From: Bacteroidota bacterium
GTDB lineage: Bacteria > Bacteroidota > Bacteroidia > NS11-12g > UBA9320
Assembly (NCBI GenBank): GCA_024638525.1
Contig: JAHEKB010000077.1
Location: forward strand, 1-8,896
Direction of reading: 5' to 3'
Length of the DNA stretch: 8,896 bases
Shown: positions 1-6,820 of the stretch, piece after piece
Layout: the number at the start of each line of letters is the position of its first letter
Position numbering within the stretch: the first letter of the stretch is position 1
Translations under genes and position numbers: made by a program
Notes under the pieces: generated by a model
Seen by the model: only the letters and a program-made list of their open reading frames with translations
What the model was told of the DNA's origin: nothing
The model's database searches: none

Positions 1-1
1 T

Positions 2-322
2 AAATCAGCCCCAAAAATATTCCCTTCGGATTGCTTCATCAATTTTGAAACCTCGGCTGTAGAAATCAACAATTTTGTCAGAGGACTGAGTCCCTACCCG
101 GTTGCTCGCACCTTGCTCGACGGTAAAACGCTAAAGATATATGGCATCCATTATAAGCACTCTACCGAAGTTGGAAAAGCCGGAAGCATAGAAAGCGATG
201 GTCAAAATTACCTGCGAATAAGCTGCCTTGACGGTCTGATATATCTAGACCAAGTGCAACTGCAAGGGAAAAGAAAAATGGCGATAGTCGAGTTTCTTAG
301 GGGGTATAGACTGAATACCTAA
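2..322 (+). CDS. fmt: Methionyl-tRNA formyltransferase, C-terminal part (5' end outside the window)
   Basis: The frame is open from the window edge to the TAA at 320-322, giving 106 visible residues. Fmt transfers a formyl group from 10-formyltetrahydrofolate to the methionine on initiator tRNA in the cytoplasm. The visible piece is the end of the catalytic domain plus the C-terminal OB-like domain. It shows the family pattern 'NNFVRGLSPYPVA' at about residues 24-36, and near the end 'QLQGKRKM' followed by 'FLRG', both typical of Fmt C-termini. The N-terminal folate-binding half with its catalytic Asn/His/Asp lies outside the window and cannot be judged. A TTG at 113 could be read as a start, but the Fmt similarity clearly continues upstream of it, so it is internal. 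The gene converges on the S46 peptidase gene with 4 bases between stop codons and no U-rich terminator. Confidence 0.9.
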   Translation, partial: KSAPKIFPSDCFINFETSAVEINNFVRGLSPYPVARTLLDGKTLKIYGIHYKHSTEVGKAGSIESDGQNYLRISCLDGLIYLDQVQLQGKRKMAIVEFLRGYRLNT

Positions 323-326
323 GGGC

Positions 327-2447
327 TTAAAGCTTCACTCCCATTTCGTCCAAGACTTCATCTGCCTCTCCAAAGTATTTCATAATGTAGAGTACATAGC
401 GAATGTCGACCCCAATAGATCTACTGTAGGATTCATTCCAAGCGTAATCGTTAATAGTGGCTGTATAGGAACGATCAAAGTTTACCCCAACCAATCTGCC
501 ATAGGCGTCCATAATTGGGCTTCCGCTATTGCCTCCAGTGGTATCCATATTGTATAAAAAGCAAACCACTACTGAACCGTTCTTTGGATTCTTCAATACA
601 TCCGCCGGTTCAATCTTTTTTAATTTCTCTATGATTTCATCTTGTAAGAAATAATCGGGATTGGCAGAACCAACAGCCTTTTCCACTATTCCACTGATGG
701 TGGTAAATGGGCTATACACCTTGGCGTCTTCGGGTTCATAGCCTTTGACATAACCATAGGTAAATCTCAGAGTGCTATTGGCATCCGGAATAAATTCTCC
801 GCTGTTCCTAGCCATTTCAAGATCGTTGAACTTTGGTATTATCTCATCGATCTCTGCATTGATCTGTTGCAATTCCATTTGATACATTAAATAAACGGGT
901 TGAACGCGATTCAATAGATCAACAATCGGATCTTTGGCCTTTACAAAGCGATAGGGATTTCGATCGTATAGCGCTTTGGAACGCTCTGTATCAACAAGTC
1001 TTGATTTCTTATACAGTTTGTTCATATAAACTTCGACCTCTGCTTTGCTTCTCCCCACCAATTCAGGGCCCAACACTTGCTTGAGCTCAGGAAGTTTGGT
1101 TTGAGCAATTCGGTATATTAACTCAGTGAACAATTCGAGATCCAAACTCACTGCATCTTTGAGTCCAAACAGCCCATTGTATTTCTTTTTGTCAGCCTCT
1201 GGCTCCGCTTCTACAGCAGCAAGAAACTCCTTTTTACTTTGAGTTTGTAAAGCCCTGCGAGCCTCTACTATATTGAAAGCCGCTGAAAATACATTTGAGG
1301 TCCGATACAATTGACTGAGGTATAGATTGTCTGTGATCAATTCAAATTTCCTCTTATGCAGTTTTTCAGATTTATCAAATAGCGGAACATATTCACTGAA
1401 TACCGGATTTTGTTCAGCAAATTCTTTGAGTAAATCCTGGCCTTCATAGGTTTTTTCAATTACATCTGTTCTGCGCAAGCCTTGCATTTTCCCTTTGAAG
1501 TTCTTGCTCACATTATTGAGGCTAGCAAGTGTCCCGCTGTATTTGAGTTTTTTGGCTACGTCATCGCCGGCAAATTCTTCAATGGCATTGATTCGGTAGT
1601 CAAACCAATCTGCTATGATGGGTAAAATGTAATTGTTCTGATATTCCAAAAATTCCGCTGGTTGGTTTCTGTAAGTCCTGCCAGGGTACCCCAAAATAAA
1701 CGTAAAATCGCCTTCTCGCGTTCCATTTGTACTTACCTCCAAATGCCTTTCCGGCTGATAAGGAGCTCCGTTTTCATAGGCTCTTACAATGGAGAAATCA
1801 CCATTGTGTCGCGGCCATTCCCAATTGTCGGTTTCCCCGCCGAATTTGCCAATATTTTTAGGAGGCACATAGACTATTCTCACATCTTTGAGCTCTTTAT
1901 ACCTAAAGAGTGTATAAACTTTGCCTACGAGCATCTCAGAAACTTCAATAACCAGATTGGGATGCAGTTTCTGTTCTTCTTCCAGTATGCTTTTCCGATT
2001 ATCCCTAATCTTCGCTTTCTTTTCCAGTGCGGTCAATTCATCAATGCCCTCAAGCATTTTGGCTGAAACATCTTCAAAAGAAAGCGTGATCTTGCACGGC
2101 AAGCTCGTCTTCAGTTCTTTGTCGTAACTGTCTGCGTAAAAGCCGTTCTCCAAATAATTGTTTTCGGGAGTGCTCAAAGAGGCTACGGTGCCATAGACAC
2201 AGTGATGGTTGGTGATGATCAAGCCCTTTTCAGAAATGAAGGAACCCGTACAACCACCAAGTCTCACCAAGGCATTCACTAAGCTGTTTCCCTCTTCATT
2301 ATAAATCTCTGAAGGTTCAATTTTTAAGCCCGCCTTCTTCAAGTCCAATTTTGAAAGCTCACTCAAAGGGAATATGCCTTCTTCATGACTACCTGAACTG
2401 AAGGCCATTAGGGCCATAACCAAAAATATGCTAAAGACTTTTTTCAT
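327..2447 (-). CDS. S46 family dipeptidyl-peptidase, DPP11-like (predicted Asp/Glu specificity)
   Basis: This is a full-length 706-residue S46 serine exopeptidase (clan PA), an enzyme that removes dipeptides from the N-terminus of peptides in the periplasm. Residues 1 to about 20 form a signal peptide (two Lys, then a hydrophobic run). The chymotrypsin-like triad is visible: His82 in 'TNHHCVYG', Asp217 in 'RHNGDFS' and Ser641 in 'TGGNSGSP'. Arg659, in 'NFDRSY', lies 18 residues after the catalytic Ser. That is the same spacing as Ser655/Arg673 in Porphyromonas gingivalis DPP11, where the Arg selects acidic P1 residues; DPP7 has Gly there. DPP11-type specificity is therefore inferred, not proven. 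The ATG at 2447 directly follows the TAA of the ABC ATPase gene (TAAATG), so the peptidase is the last gene of an mlaE-mlaF-S46 unit and is probably translationally coupled. Such enzymes serve peptide and amino-acid nutrition in Bacteroidota. Confidence 0.95.
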   Translation of the reverse strand: MKKVFSIFLVMALMAFSSGSHEEGIFPLSELSKLDLKKAGLKIEPSEIYNEEGNSLVNALVRLGGCTGSFISEKGLIITNHHCVYGTVASLSTPENNYLENGFYADSYDKELKTSLPCKITLSFEDVSAKMLEGIDELTALEKKAKIRDNRKSILEEEQKLHPNLVIEVSEMLVGKVYTLFRYKELKDVRIVYVPPKNIGKFGGETDNWEWPRHNGDFSIVRAYENGAPYQPERHLEVSTNGTREGDFTFILGYPGRTYRNQPAEFLEYQNNYILPIIADWFDYRINAIEEFAGDDVAKKLKYSGTLASLNNVSKNFKGKMQGLRRTDVIEKTYEGQDLLKEFAEQNPVFSEYVPLFDKSEKLHKRKFELITDNLYLSQLYRTSNVFSAAFNIVEARRALQTQSKKEFLAAVEAEPEADKKKYNGLFGLKDAVSLDLELFTELIYRIAQTKLPELKQVLGPELVGRSKAEVEVYMNKLYKKSRLVDTERSKALYDRNPYRFVKAKDPIVDLLNRVQPVYLMYQMELQQINAEIDEIIPKFNDLEMARNSGEFIPDANSTLRFTYGYVKGYEPEDAKVYSPFTTISGIVEKAVGSANPDYFLQDEIIEKLKKIEPADVLKNPKNGSVVVCFLYNMDTTGGNSGSPIMDAYGRLVGVNFDRSYTATINDYAWNESYSRSIGVDIRYVLYIMKYFGEADEVLDEMGVKL

Positions 2448-3179
2448 TTAGGTGATATATGATGCATTAATAAAATCGTTCAATCTCTCATTGGAATTTC
2501 CCTTTACCAGCGAAGCATTGCCTTCCCACTCTTTGTATCCGTCATAAATAAAGATGACCTGATCTCCGATGTCAAAGACCGTTTTCATATCGTGCGTATT
2601 TATAATGGTAGTCATGTTGAATTCTTCTGTAATTCCCTTAATCAGTTCATCTATCACCCTAGAAGTAACGGGATCCAAGCCCGAATTGGGCTCATCGCAA
2701 AAAAGGTATTTAATATCCAGGGATATAGCTCTTGCAATACCGACCCTTTTCTTCATTCCTCCGCTGATCTCTGCCGGAAACTTATTGTTTATACCTTCTA
2801 AATTCACCTGTTCCAGGCAAAAATTCACACGATCTTTGCGCTCTGCCTCCGACATTCCACTGAACATTTTCAGCGGAAAACCAATATTTTCCTCAACAGT
2901 GAGCGAATCGAAAAGGGCAGTTCCTTGAAAAAGCATGCCTATTTCTCTTCTCACTTCTCTCAGTTGCTTGTGATCCAAGGCAGTAAAATCTCTACCGTCA
3001 TAAATGATATGGCCTTCTGTTGGTTTCAAAAGACCAACCATGCATTTCATCAGCACACTTTTACCGCTCCCGCTGGCACCAATGATCAAATTGATTCTAC
3101 CCGGCTCAAACTTTGTGCTGATTCCCTTGAGTACTTCCTTGTCCTCAAAGCTTTTTCTTATGTCGTTCAATTCTATCAC
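2448..3179 (-). CDS. mlaF: ABC transporter ATP-binding protein, MlaF-like (phospholipid/lipid transport)
   Basis: This 243-residue protein is one ABC ATPase domain and should energise the MlaE-type permease encoded just upstream, on the cytoplasmic face of the inner membrane. Visible motifs are Walker A 'GASGSGKS' (34-41), the Q-loop Gln85, a signature 'ISGGM' (138-142), Walker B ending in Asp162-Glu163, the D-loop 'SGLDP' (166-170) and the H-loop His196. The SGGM variant of LSGGQ and the N-terminal 'GASGSGKSVLMK' are usual for MlaF/YrbF and related MCE-system ATPases. The start is a GTG at 3179-3177, which overlaps the TGA of the permease gene as GTGA; no better start is seen. The TAA abuts the ATG of the S46 peptidase. 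Family assignment is strong. Substrate and direction of transport are inferred from the Mla family. Confidence 0.9.
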   Translation of the reverse strand: MIELNDIRKSFEDKEVLKGISTKFEPGRINLIIGASGSGKSVLMKCMVGLLKPTEGHIIYDGRDFTALDHKQLREVRREIGMLFQGTALFDSLTVEENIGFPLKMFSGMSEAERKDRVNFCLEQVNLEGINNKFPAEISGGMKKRVGIARAISLDIKYLFCDEPNSGLDPVTSRVIDELIKGITEEFNMTTIINTHDMKTVFDIGDQVIFIYDGYKEWEGNASLVKGNSNERLNDFINASYIT

Positions 3180-3913
3180 AAGAGCATTTGGGCTAGGAGG
3201 TAATCACTGAATAATATGGCAACTGCGCTGTATACTACAGCTTGAGTACTGCTGTATCCCACTTCCAATGCACCTCCGCTGGTGTAGTATCCCTGATAGC
3301 AAGAAACAGAAGTAATGATGAATGCATAAGTGAATGACTTGATCAATGCAAAGGTCAAATTGAAAACGATAAATGACTCTCGAGCTCCTTGGAGGTATTC
3401 TTGGGGAGTGAGTATTCCAGCAGCTTGTCCTGCAATGATTCCCCCTGTATTACTCAGAAAAATGGAAACTATGACTAGTACGGGTATCATGATTAAACCT
3501 GCCACTATTTTTGGAAGGGCCAGAAATCCACTGGAGTTGATTCCCATAACTTCTAAAGCATCAATCTGTTCGCTGACCCTCATGGTCCCAATTTCAGATG
3601 CGATGTGAGATCCAACCTTACCAGCCAGAACCAAACAGGTAATGGTAGGCGCTAATTCCAACATGGAAGAATCACTGACTATTGAACCGATTACGGGTTT
3701 GGCAATCAAAGGTGAAATCAGCTGATAGGCAATCTGCAGAGTAGTCACCGCCCCCTGAAAGAGAGCAATGATCGCAACAATGGTTAGTGAACCCACGCCT
3801 ATATTGTTCATTTCAACCAAGGTTCGATCTACGTATACTCCTAGCTTCTCAGGCTTGGCAAACATGCCTTTCAAAAACATGAGATATCTTCCGAAATGAG
3901 CAAAGGGCTTCAT
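3176..3913 (-). CDS. mlaE: MlaE-family ABC transporter permease
   Basis: This 245-residue integral inner-membrane protein has the length usual for MlaE/YrbE permeases. Hydrophobic segments lie at about 41-70, 85-100, 131-166, 184-205 and 224-244. The family hallmark 'AGKVGSHIASEIGTMRVSEQ' spans 97-116 and is followed by 'IDALEVMGI' (117-125). A second conserved stretch, 'CYQGYYTSGGALEVG', lies at 205-219. Together with the overlapping mlaF it should form the core of an MCE-type lipid transporter that maintains outer-membrane asymmetry or moves phospholipids between membranes. No mlaD, mlaB or mlaC is adjacent, so the MCE substrate-binding subunit must be encoded elsewhere. The ATG at 3913 is the only reasonable start because codons upstream in frame give no start. 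A promoter-like sequence lies only 8 bases upstream, suggesting a very short leader. Confidence 0.92.
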   Translation of the reverse strand: MKPFAHFGRYLMFLKGMFAKPEKLGVYVDRTLVEMNNIGVGSLTIVAIIALFQGAVTTLQIAYQLISPLIAKPVIGSIVSDSSMLELAPTITCLVLAGKVGSHIASEIGTMRVSEQIDALEVMGINSSGFLALPKIVAGLIMIPVLVIVSIFLSNTGGIIAGQAAGILTPQEYLQGARESFIVFNLTFALIKSFTYAFIITSVSCYQGYYTSGGALEVGYSSTQAVVYSAVAILFSDYLLAQMLL

Positions 3914-3921
3914 TGAGGCCG

Positions 3922-3951
3922 TAAATATATGGCTTAGGCCTTAACCCTCAA
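3922..3951 (-). promoter_or_regulatory. Putative promoter of the mlaE-mlaF-S46 unit
   Basis: Read on the minus strand, TATATTTA (3929-3922) matches the Bacteroidota -7 element TAnnTTTG at 7 of 8 positions. A TTG lies at 3951-3949, 19 bases upstream, where the -33 TTTG element is expected. The element ends 8 bases before the mlaE ATG, so the predicted transcript would have a leader of only a few bases. The last-position mismatch and weak -33 keep confidence low. Confidence 0.35.
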
Positions 3952-3964
3952 GACATTGCCAAAA

Positions 3965-3997
3965 TTTGTGGAAACTCTGTTCAGCCTTCTATCTTTG
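3965..3997 (+). promoter_or_regulatory. Bacteroidota-type promoter of the SDR gene
   Basis: TTTG at 3965-3968 and TATCTTTG at 3990-3997 match the -33 (TTTG) and -7 (TAnnTTTG) elements of the Bacteroidota primary sigma factor, with 21 bases between them, which is a normal spacing. The -7 element ends 7 bases before the ATG at 4005. The transcript should therefore be leaderless or nearly so, and this supports the ATG at 4005 over the upstream TTG at 3966, which lies inside the promoter. Confidence 0.6.
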
Positions 3998-4004
3998 CTC
4001 GCAG

Positions 4005-4688
4005 ATGGAAAAACAAAAAATTGCTGTGATCAGCGGAGGAACACGTGGTATTGGTCGGGCATTGGTAGACCGTTTTCTCGACGAGGGATTTGTGGTATAC
4101 ACTTCGGCGCGCAAGGCTGTAGAAGCAGATAGAGATGGCCTTGAAATCTTTCAGGCAGATATGAGCGAAAAGGAAGAAATCAAGCGTTTTGGAGCTTGGA
4201 TTAAACAAAAGTGTGAACACATTGATTGCCTGATAAATAATGTTGGCACATATATCCCCGGACAAATAGGTTCTGAAGATGATGGTGTTTTTGAGATTCA
4301 AATGAACACCAATGTGGCTAGCACCTATCATTTGACCAGGGTCTTACTTCCTTTGGTGAAGGCCGCTGAACGAGCCTATATATTCAATATATGCAGTACG
4401 GCTAGCATCATGCCCTACGTCAATGGGGGATCTTATTGTATATCAAAGTATGCGCAATTGGGTTTGACCAAGGTGTTGAGAGAAGAAATGAAAGAACACA
4501 AAGTAAGTGTCACGGCAGTTCTACCAGGGGCTACGCTCACCTCTTCATGGGAAGGAACAGACTTACCCCCAGAGCGATTTATTGACCCAAAATCCGTTGC
4601 TCAACTGATTTGGTCCGCTTATCAATTACAGGACTCAACCATAGTAGAAGAAATCCTAATCAGACCAATGGATGGCGACATTGTGTAA
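4005..4688 (+). CDS. Short-chain dehydrogenase/reductase (SDR), classical type
   Basis: This 227-residue Rossmann-fold oxidoreductase should be NAD(P)(H)-dependent and cytoplasmic. The cofactor-binding motif is 'GGTRGIG' (11-17). Arg14 and the Arg after beta-2 (Arg36, 'SARK') would favour NADP(H), which is inferred. The structural motif 'NNVG' (78-81) replaces the common NNAG. The catalytic set is visible: Asn103, Ser131, Tyr144 and Lys148 (Y-C-I-S-K), with Ser 13 residues before Tyr as usual. The C-terminus 'IRPMDGDI' resembles YdfG/sepiapterin-reductase-like SDRs with broad hydroxy-acid or carbonyl substrates, but the substrate cannot be assigned. The start at 4005 was chosen because the Rossmann strand begins right after it and the promoter sits just upstream; a longer frame from TTG at 3966 adds 13 unlikely residues. 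The gene stands alone, divergent from mlaE. Confidence 0.9.
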   Translation: MEKQKIAVISGGTRGIGRALVDRFLDEGFVVYTSARKAVEADRDGLEIFQADMSEKEEIKRFGAWIKQKCEHIDCLINNVGTYIPGQIGSEDDGVFEIQMNTNVASTYHLTRVLLPLVKAAERAYIFNICSTASIMPYVNGGSYCISKYAQLGLTKVLREEMKEHKVSVTAVLPGATLTSSWEGTDLPPERFIDPKSVAQLIWSAYQLQDSTIVEEILIRPMDGDIV

Positions 4689-4725
4689 TATTGCTTACTA
4701 TTGGCTGACATTATTGTTCATCTAC

Positions 4726-4757
4726 TTTAGGTAAATTTGAATTATCAATTATTTTTG
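4726..4757 (+). promoter_or_regulatory. Putative promoter of the T9SS cargo gene
   Basis: TATTTTTG at 4750-4757 is an exact match to the Bacteroidota -7 consensus TAnnTTTG. The best -33 candidate at the right distance is TTTA at 4726-4729 (20 bases between, one mismatch to TTTG). A better TTTG at 4736 is too close. The element ends 22 bases before the ATG at 4780. The surrounding 60 bases are very AT-rich. Confidence 0.45.
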
Positions 4758-4779
4758 GCAAAATTTTAAAACACATCGA

Positions 4780-6102
4780 ATGAAAATGAAATTACTAAGA
4801 CTTTCTATGGCATTTATACTTGCTGCATTTTTTGCAGGTTCTGCATTCGCTCAAGGCGAAGAGATCAAGGTAGACGAGCCTAGATACAACAGCGTTGGGG
4901 AAGTTCCTCAACCAGAAGTGGACAATGCTTTAAATAAGCAAGCTTACTCCAATTGGAAAGATCCCATCAGCGCGGTAAATACTTTGTCGCCACTTTCTAG
5001 ATTTGTGAGCTTCTTATTTCAAGATTCTACTGTACAGTGGGTTCCAGATCCAGCAGGTGGGGGATCAACCTATTTCTACCCATGGCATTCTGTAGGAGCA
5101 GTCTTTGATCCAACCGATGTAAACTTTGAGCTTTACGATGACGGGATACGCTTGGCAAGATGGAATTCATACAATGTAGATTCTGTCTTTTTTCCATATT
5201 TGTACGTTCGTTACTTAGATTCATTTGACTTCGGTGCTGGTATGGTTGAGGTGGTTGATACACTGATTTTCCAGTTCTTTACTGCAGATGATCTTTCCTA
5301 TGGTTCTATAACCACAGGTGAAATCTTCGCTAAACCAACAACTTTTAGCCCTGCTCTTTTGTCCAGTCCAACAAGTGCATATGAAATTAAAATGCCTTTA
5401 ACCAAATCAGATTCTACACCAATTCCCAGTACAGATGGTTGGTTCTCTAGAGGTATGATCGTGGAGATCCCAGGAGGGGGAGTAGATGTTTCGGGTGATC
5501 CTGCGGATAATGGTGCCAGAGTATGTGGCTTCGGTATCACATTCAAAACGGCCCTGCCCTATGAATTCGGTGATACTATGGAATCTCGAGATCCAAGTGT
5601 GGTGCCCAGCAAGCGTTTGAACTACTTCGGTCACTCCATGTTTTTGAATGAAGGGCAAGAAGTGCGTCAGGACGACCATTGGAATAATTCATTCTGGACC
5701 CCAAGTGAACTTCGCTACGGTGGAGACTTGAATGGCTGGGAAAACAGCATTCCTGGAAATGCCTATTTCACAGACAGATATTTCTCCTATCAAATTCACA
5801 TCAACACAGCTGAATTGAGTGTAGAAGATTTGAACGATAATATTCAGGTTGCGGTTTATCCAAATCCTATAAGCAAGTCTCAGACCCTCAAAATGGACTT
5901 CAATTTGATCAATGCGGATAACATTGAGATCGCACTTTACGACCTATTGGGCAATAAAGTAAAAGAAGTAGCCAACGGCTATTACGTCGCAGGCGACCAC
6001 CAGTTTGATCTTGATATCACCGATCTAAATGCAGGAATCTATCTTTACAGCATTAAAGCTGGAAACGCTAGCACTGCTAAGAAGATCACCATTACTGAAT
6101 AA
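4780..6102 (+). CDS. Secreted protein of unknown function with T9SS type A sorting domain
   Basis: This 440-residue exported protein has a clear Sec signal peptide: Lys/Arg-rich start, hydrophobic core, and a probable cut after Ala24 in 'SAFA-QG'. Residues about 359-440 form the C-terminal Por/type IX sorting domain: 'VYPNP' at 359-363, a 'LYDLLGNKV' strand near 387-395 and the ending 'GIYLYSIKAGN...KKITITE'. After crossing the inner membrane it should be carried through the T9SS and released or anchored at the cell surface. Residues 25-358 are rich in aromatic, Asp, Ser and Pro residues and look like a beta-rich extracellular domain. I recognise no catalytic motif or named family there. ATG 4780 is chosen over the ATG two codons later because both give the same signal peptide; either is possible. 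It is monocistronic, with its own promoter and terminator. Confidence 0.9.
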   Translation: MKMKLLRLSMAFILAAFFAGSAFAQGEEIKVDEPRYNSVGEVPQPEVDNALNKQAYSNWKDPISAVNTLSPLSRFVSFLFQDSTVQWVPDPAGGGSTYFYPWHSVGAVFDPTDVNFELYDDGIRLARWNSYNVDSVFFPYLYVRYLDSFDFGAGMVEVVDTLIFQFFTADDLSYGSITTGEIFAKPTTFSPALLSSPTSAYEIKMPLTKSDSTPIPSTDGWFSRGMIVEIPGGGVDVSGDPADNGARVCGFGITFKTALPYEFGDTMESRDPSVVPSKRLNYFGHSMFLNEGQEVRQDDHWNNSFWTPSELRYGGDLNGWENSIPGNAYFTDRYFSYQIHINTAELSVEDLNDNIQVAVYPNPISKSQTLKMDFNLINADNIEIALYDLLGNKVKEVANGYYVAGDHQFDLDITDLNAGIYLYSIKAGNASTAKKITITE

Positions 6103-6117
6103 GCTTACGAAAACTAT

Positions 6118-6154
6118 AAAAAGGGGCCTTCGAAAGAAGAGCCCCTTTTTTTTT
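6118..6154 (+). terminator. Rho-independent terminator shared by convergent genes
   Basis: GGGGC (6123-6127) pairs with GCCCC (6141-6145). The stem continues inward as CTTC/GAAG, closed by a GAAA tetraloop (6132-6135), with A6140 bulged. Nine T residues follow (6146-6154), and five A residues precede the stem, so it can also stop minus-strand transcripts. It lies between the T9SS cargo gene, ending at 6102, and the convergent gene, ending at 6171. Confidence 0.9.
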
Positions 6155-6170
6155 GTAAGTGTCTAAAGGT

Positions 6171-6755
6171 TTAAATAATCCCCACAGTAGGTCCATTGAT
6201 AAGATTTTTTATCTCTGGGGGCAGGTCAAAGAAATTGTCCTTAAAGCCATCAAAGTAGTCGCGGGTCTTTTTAGACATCTGCTCCTGCACCAATTCCATG
6301 AATTCATCACTTACCGCAAGCGGAGCGTGTTCGTAAACCATTTTACCGCCTTCAATAATGGCTGAAACAGAATATTCAGAGCAGTTTCGCAGTTCTTTAC
6401 CTGTGAAGGAGCATCTTTCCGTCCAGCTTTCAATATTATACTTTTCCGTCTCGTGCAAATACTCGAGTTTCATGAGCATATTTAAGCTGTACTCTTCATA
6501 AAGATTCTTTAAGCTTTCCATGCTTTCCTCGGATATCTCATCTTGTACTCCTGAAGCGCAGTCCATGCAAATGGCATACTCATATACGATCTCTGGTTTG
6601 GCTATTCCTTTGTGTTGTTTAAAGACTTTTTCAATGGCGTAAGCCTCCTTACTGTTCAAGTCCTCATTGCACATAATACAGTGCGTAAATGGAGCATTGG
6701 TATCGAAATTATAAAGGAATTCGGGCAGCTTTTCTTCTAAGTGTTTTTTGATCAT
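6171..6755 (-). CDS. Unrecognised protein with paired CxxC motifs
   Basis: This is a 194-residue soluble protein with no signal peptide or membrane segment; I do not recognise the family. The annotated start is the ATG at 6755; a TTG two codons earlier (6761) is less likely. Numbered from this ATG, cysteines form 'CIMC' (26, 29) and 'CMDC' (63, 66), a spacing compatible with a small zinc-binding domain, and two more Cys occur at about 115 and 125. The N-terminal residues 1-18 are charged and helical, residues 72-100 are Glu-rich and likely helical, and the protein ends in 'NGPTVGII'. Metal binding is inferred only from the Cys pattern. The gene is head-to-head with the H1-like gene (65 bases between starts) and convergent with the T9SS cargo gene, so it appears to be transcribed alone. 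Coding quality looks real: long, uninterrupted and flanked by a terminator. Confidence 0.8.
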   Translation of the reverse strand: MIKKHLEEKLPEFLYNFDTNAPFTHCIMCNEDLNSKEAYAIEKVFKQHKGIAKPEIVYEYAICMDCASGVQDEISEESMESLKNLYEEYSLNMLMKLEYLHETEKYNIESWTERCSFTGKELRNCSEYSVSAIIEGGKMVYEHAPLAVSDEFMELVQEQMSKKTRDYFDGFKDNFFDLPPEIKNLINGPTVGII

Positions 6756-6771
6756 ATACAATTTGCATGCA

Positions 6772-6805
6772 TTGCTTCCATTTGTGTCCTAAAAGTTTAC
6801 TTTTG
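6772..6805 (+). promoter_or_regulatory. Putative promoter of the H1-like gene
   Basis: TACTTTTG at 6798-6805 matches the -7 consensus TAnnTTTG exactly and ends 15 bases before the ATG at 6821. The -33 candidate is ATTG (TTG at 6772-6774), 23 bases away, which is slightly long. A closer TTTG at 6781 is too near. The -7 element is convincing; the -33 is not. Confidence 0.45.
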
Positions 6806-6820
6806 CAAAAATTTTTAGCA

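Noticed and set aside
1662..2066. 134-codon plus-strand open frame
   Set aside because: It lies wholly inside the S46 peptidase gene on the other strand; the peptidase frame has an intact triad and signal peptide, so this is a shadow frame.
3176..3913. Missing mlaD as a sign of a broken transporter operon
   Set aside because: Both visible subunits are intact and full length, and separate location of the MCE subunit is plausible in this phylum, so absence next door is not evidence of decay.
3981..4331. 116-codon minus-strand open frame
   Set aside because: It is antisense to the SDR gene, which has all catalytic motifs, and it crosses the SDR promoter.
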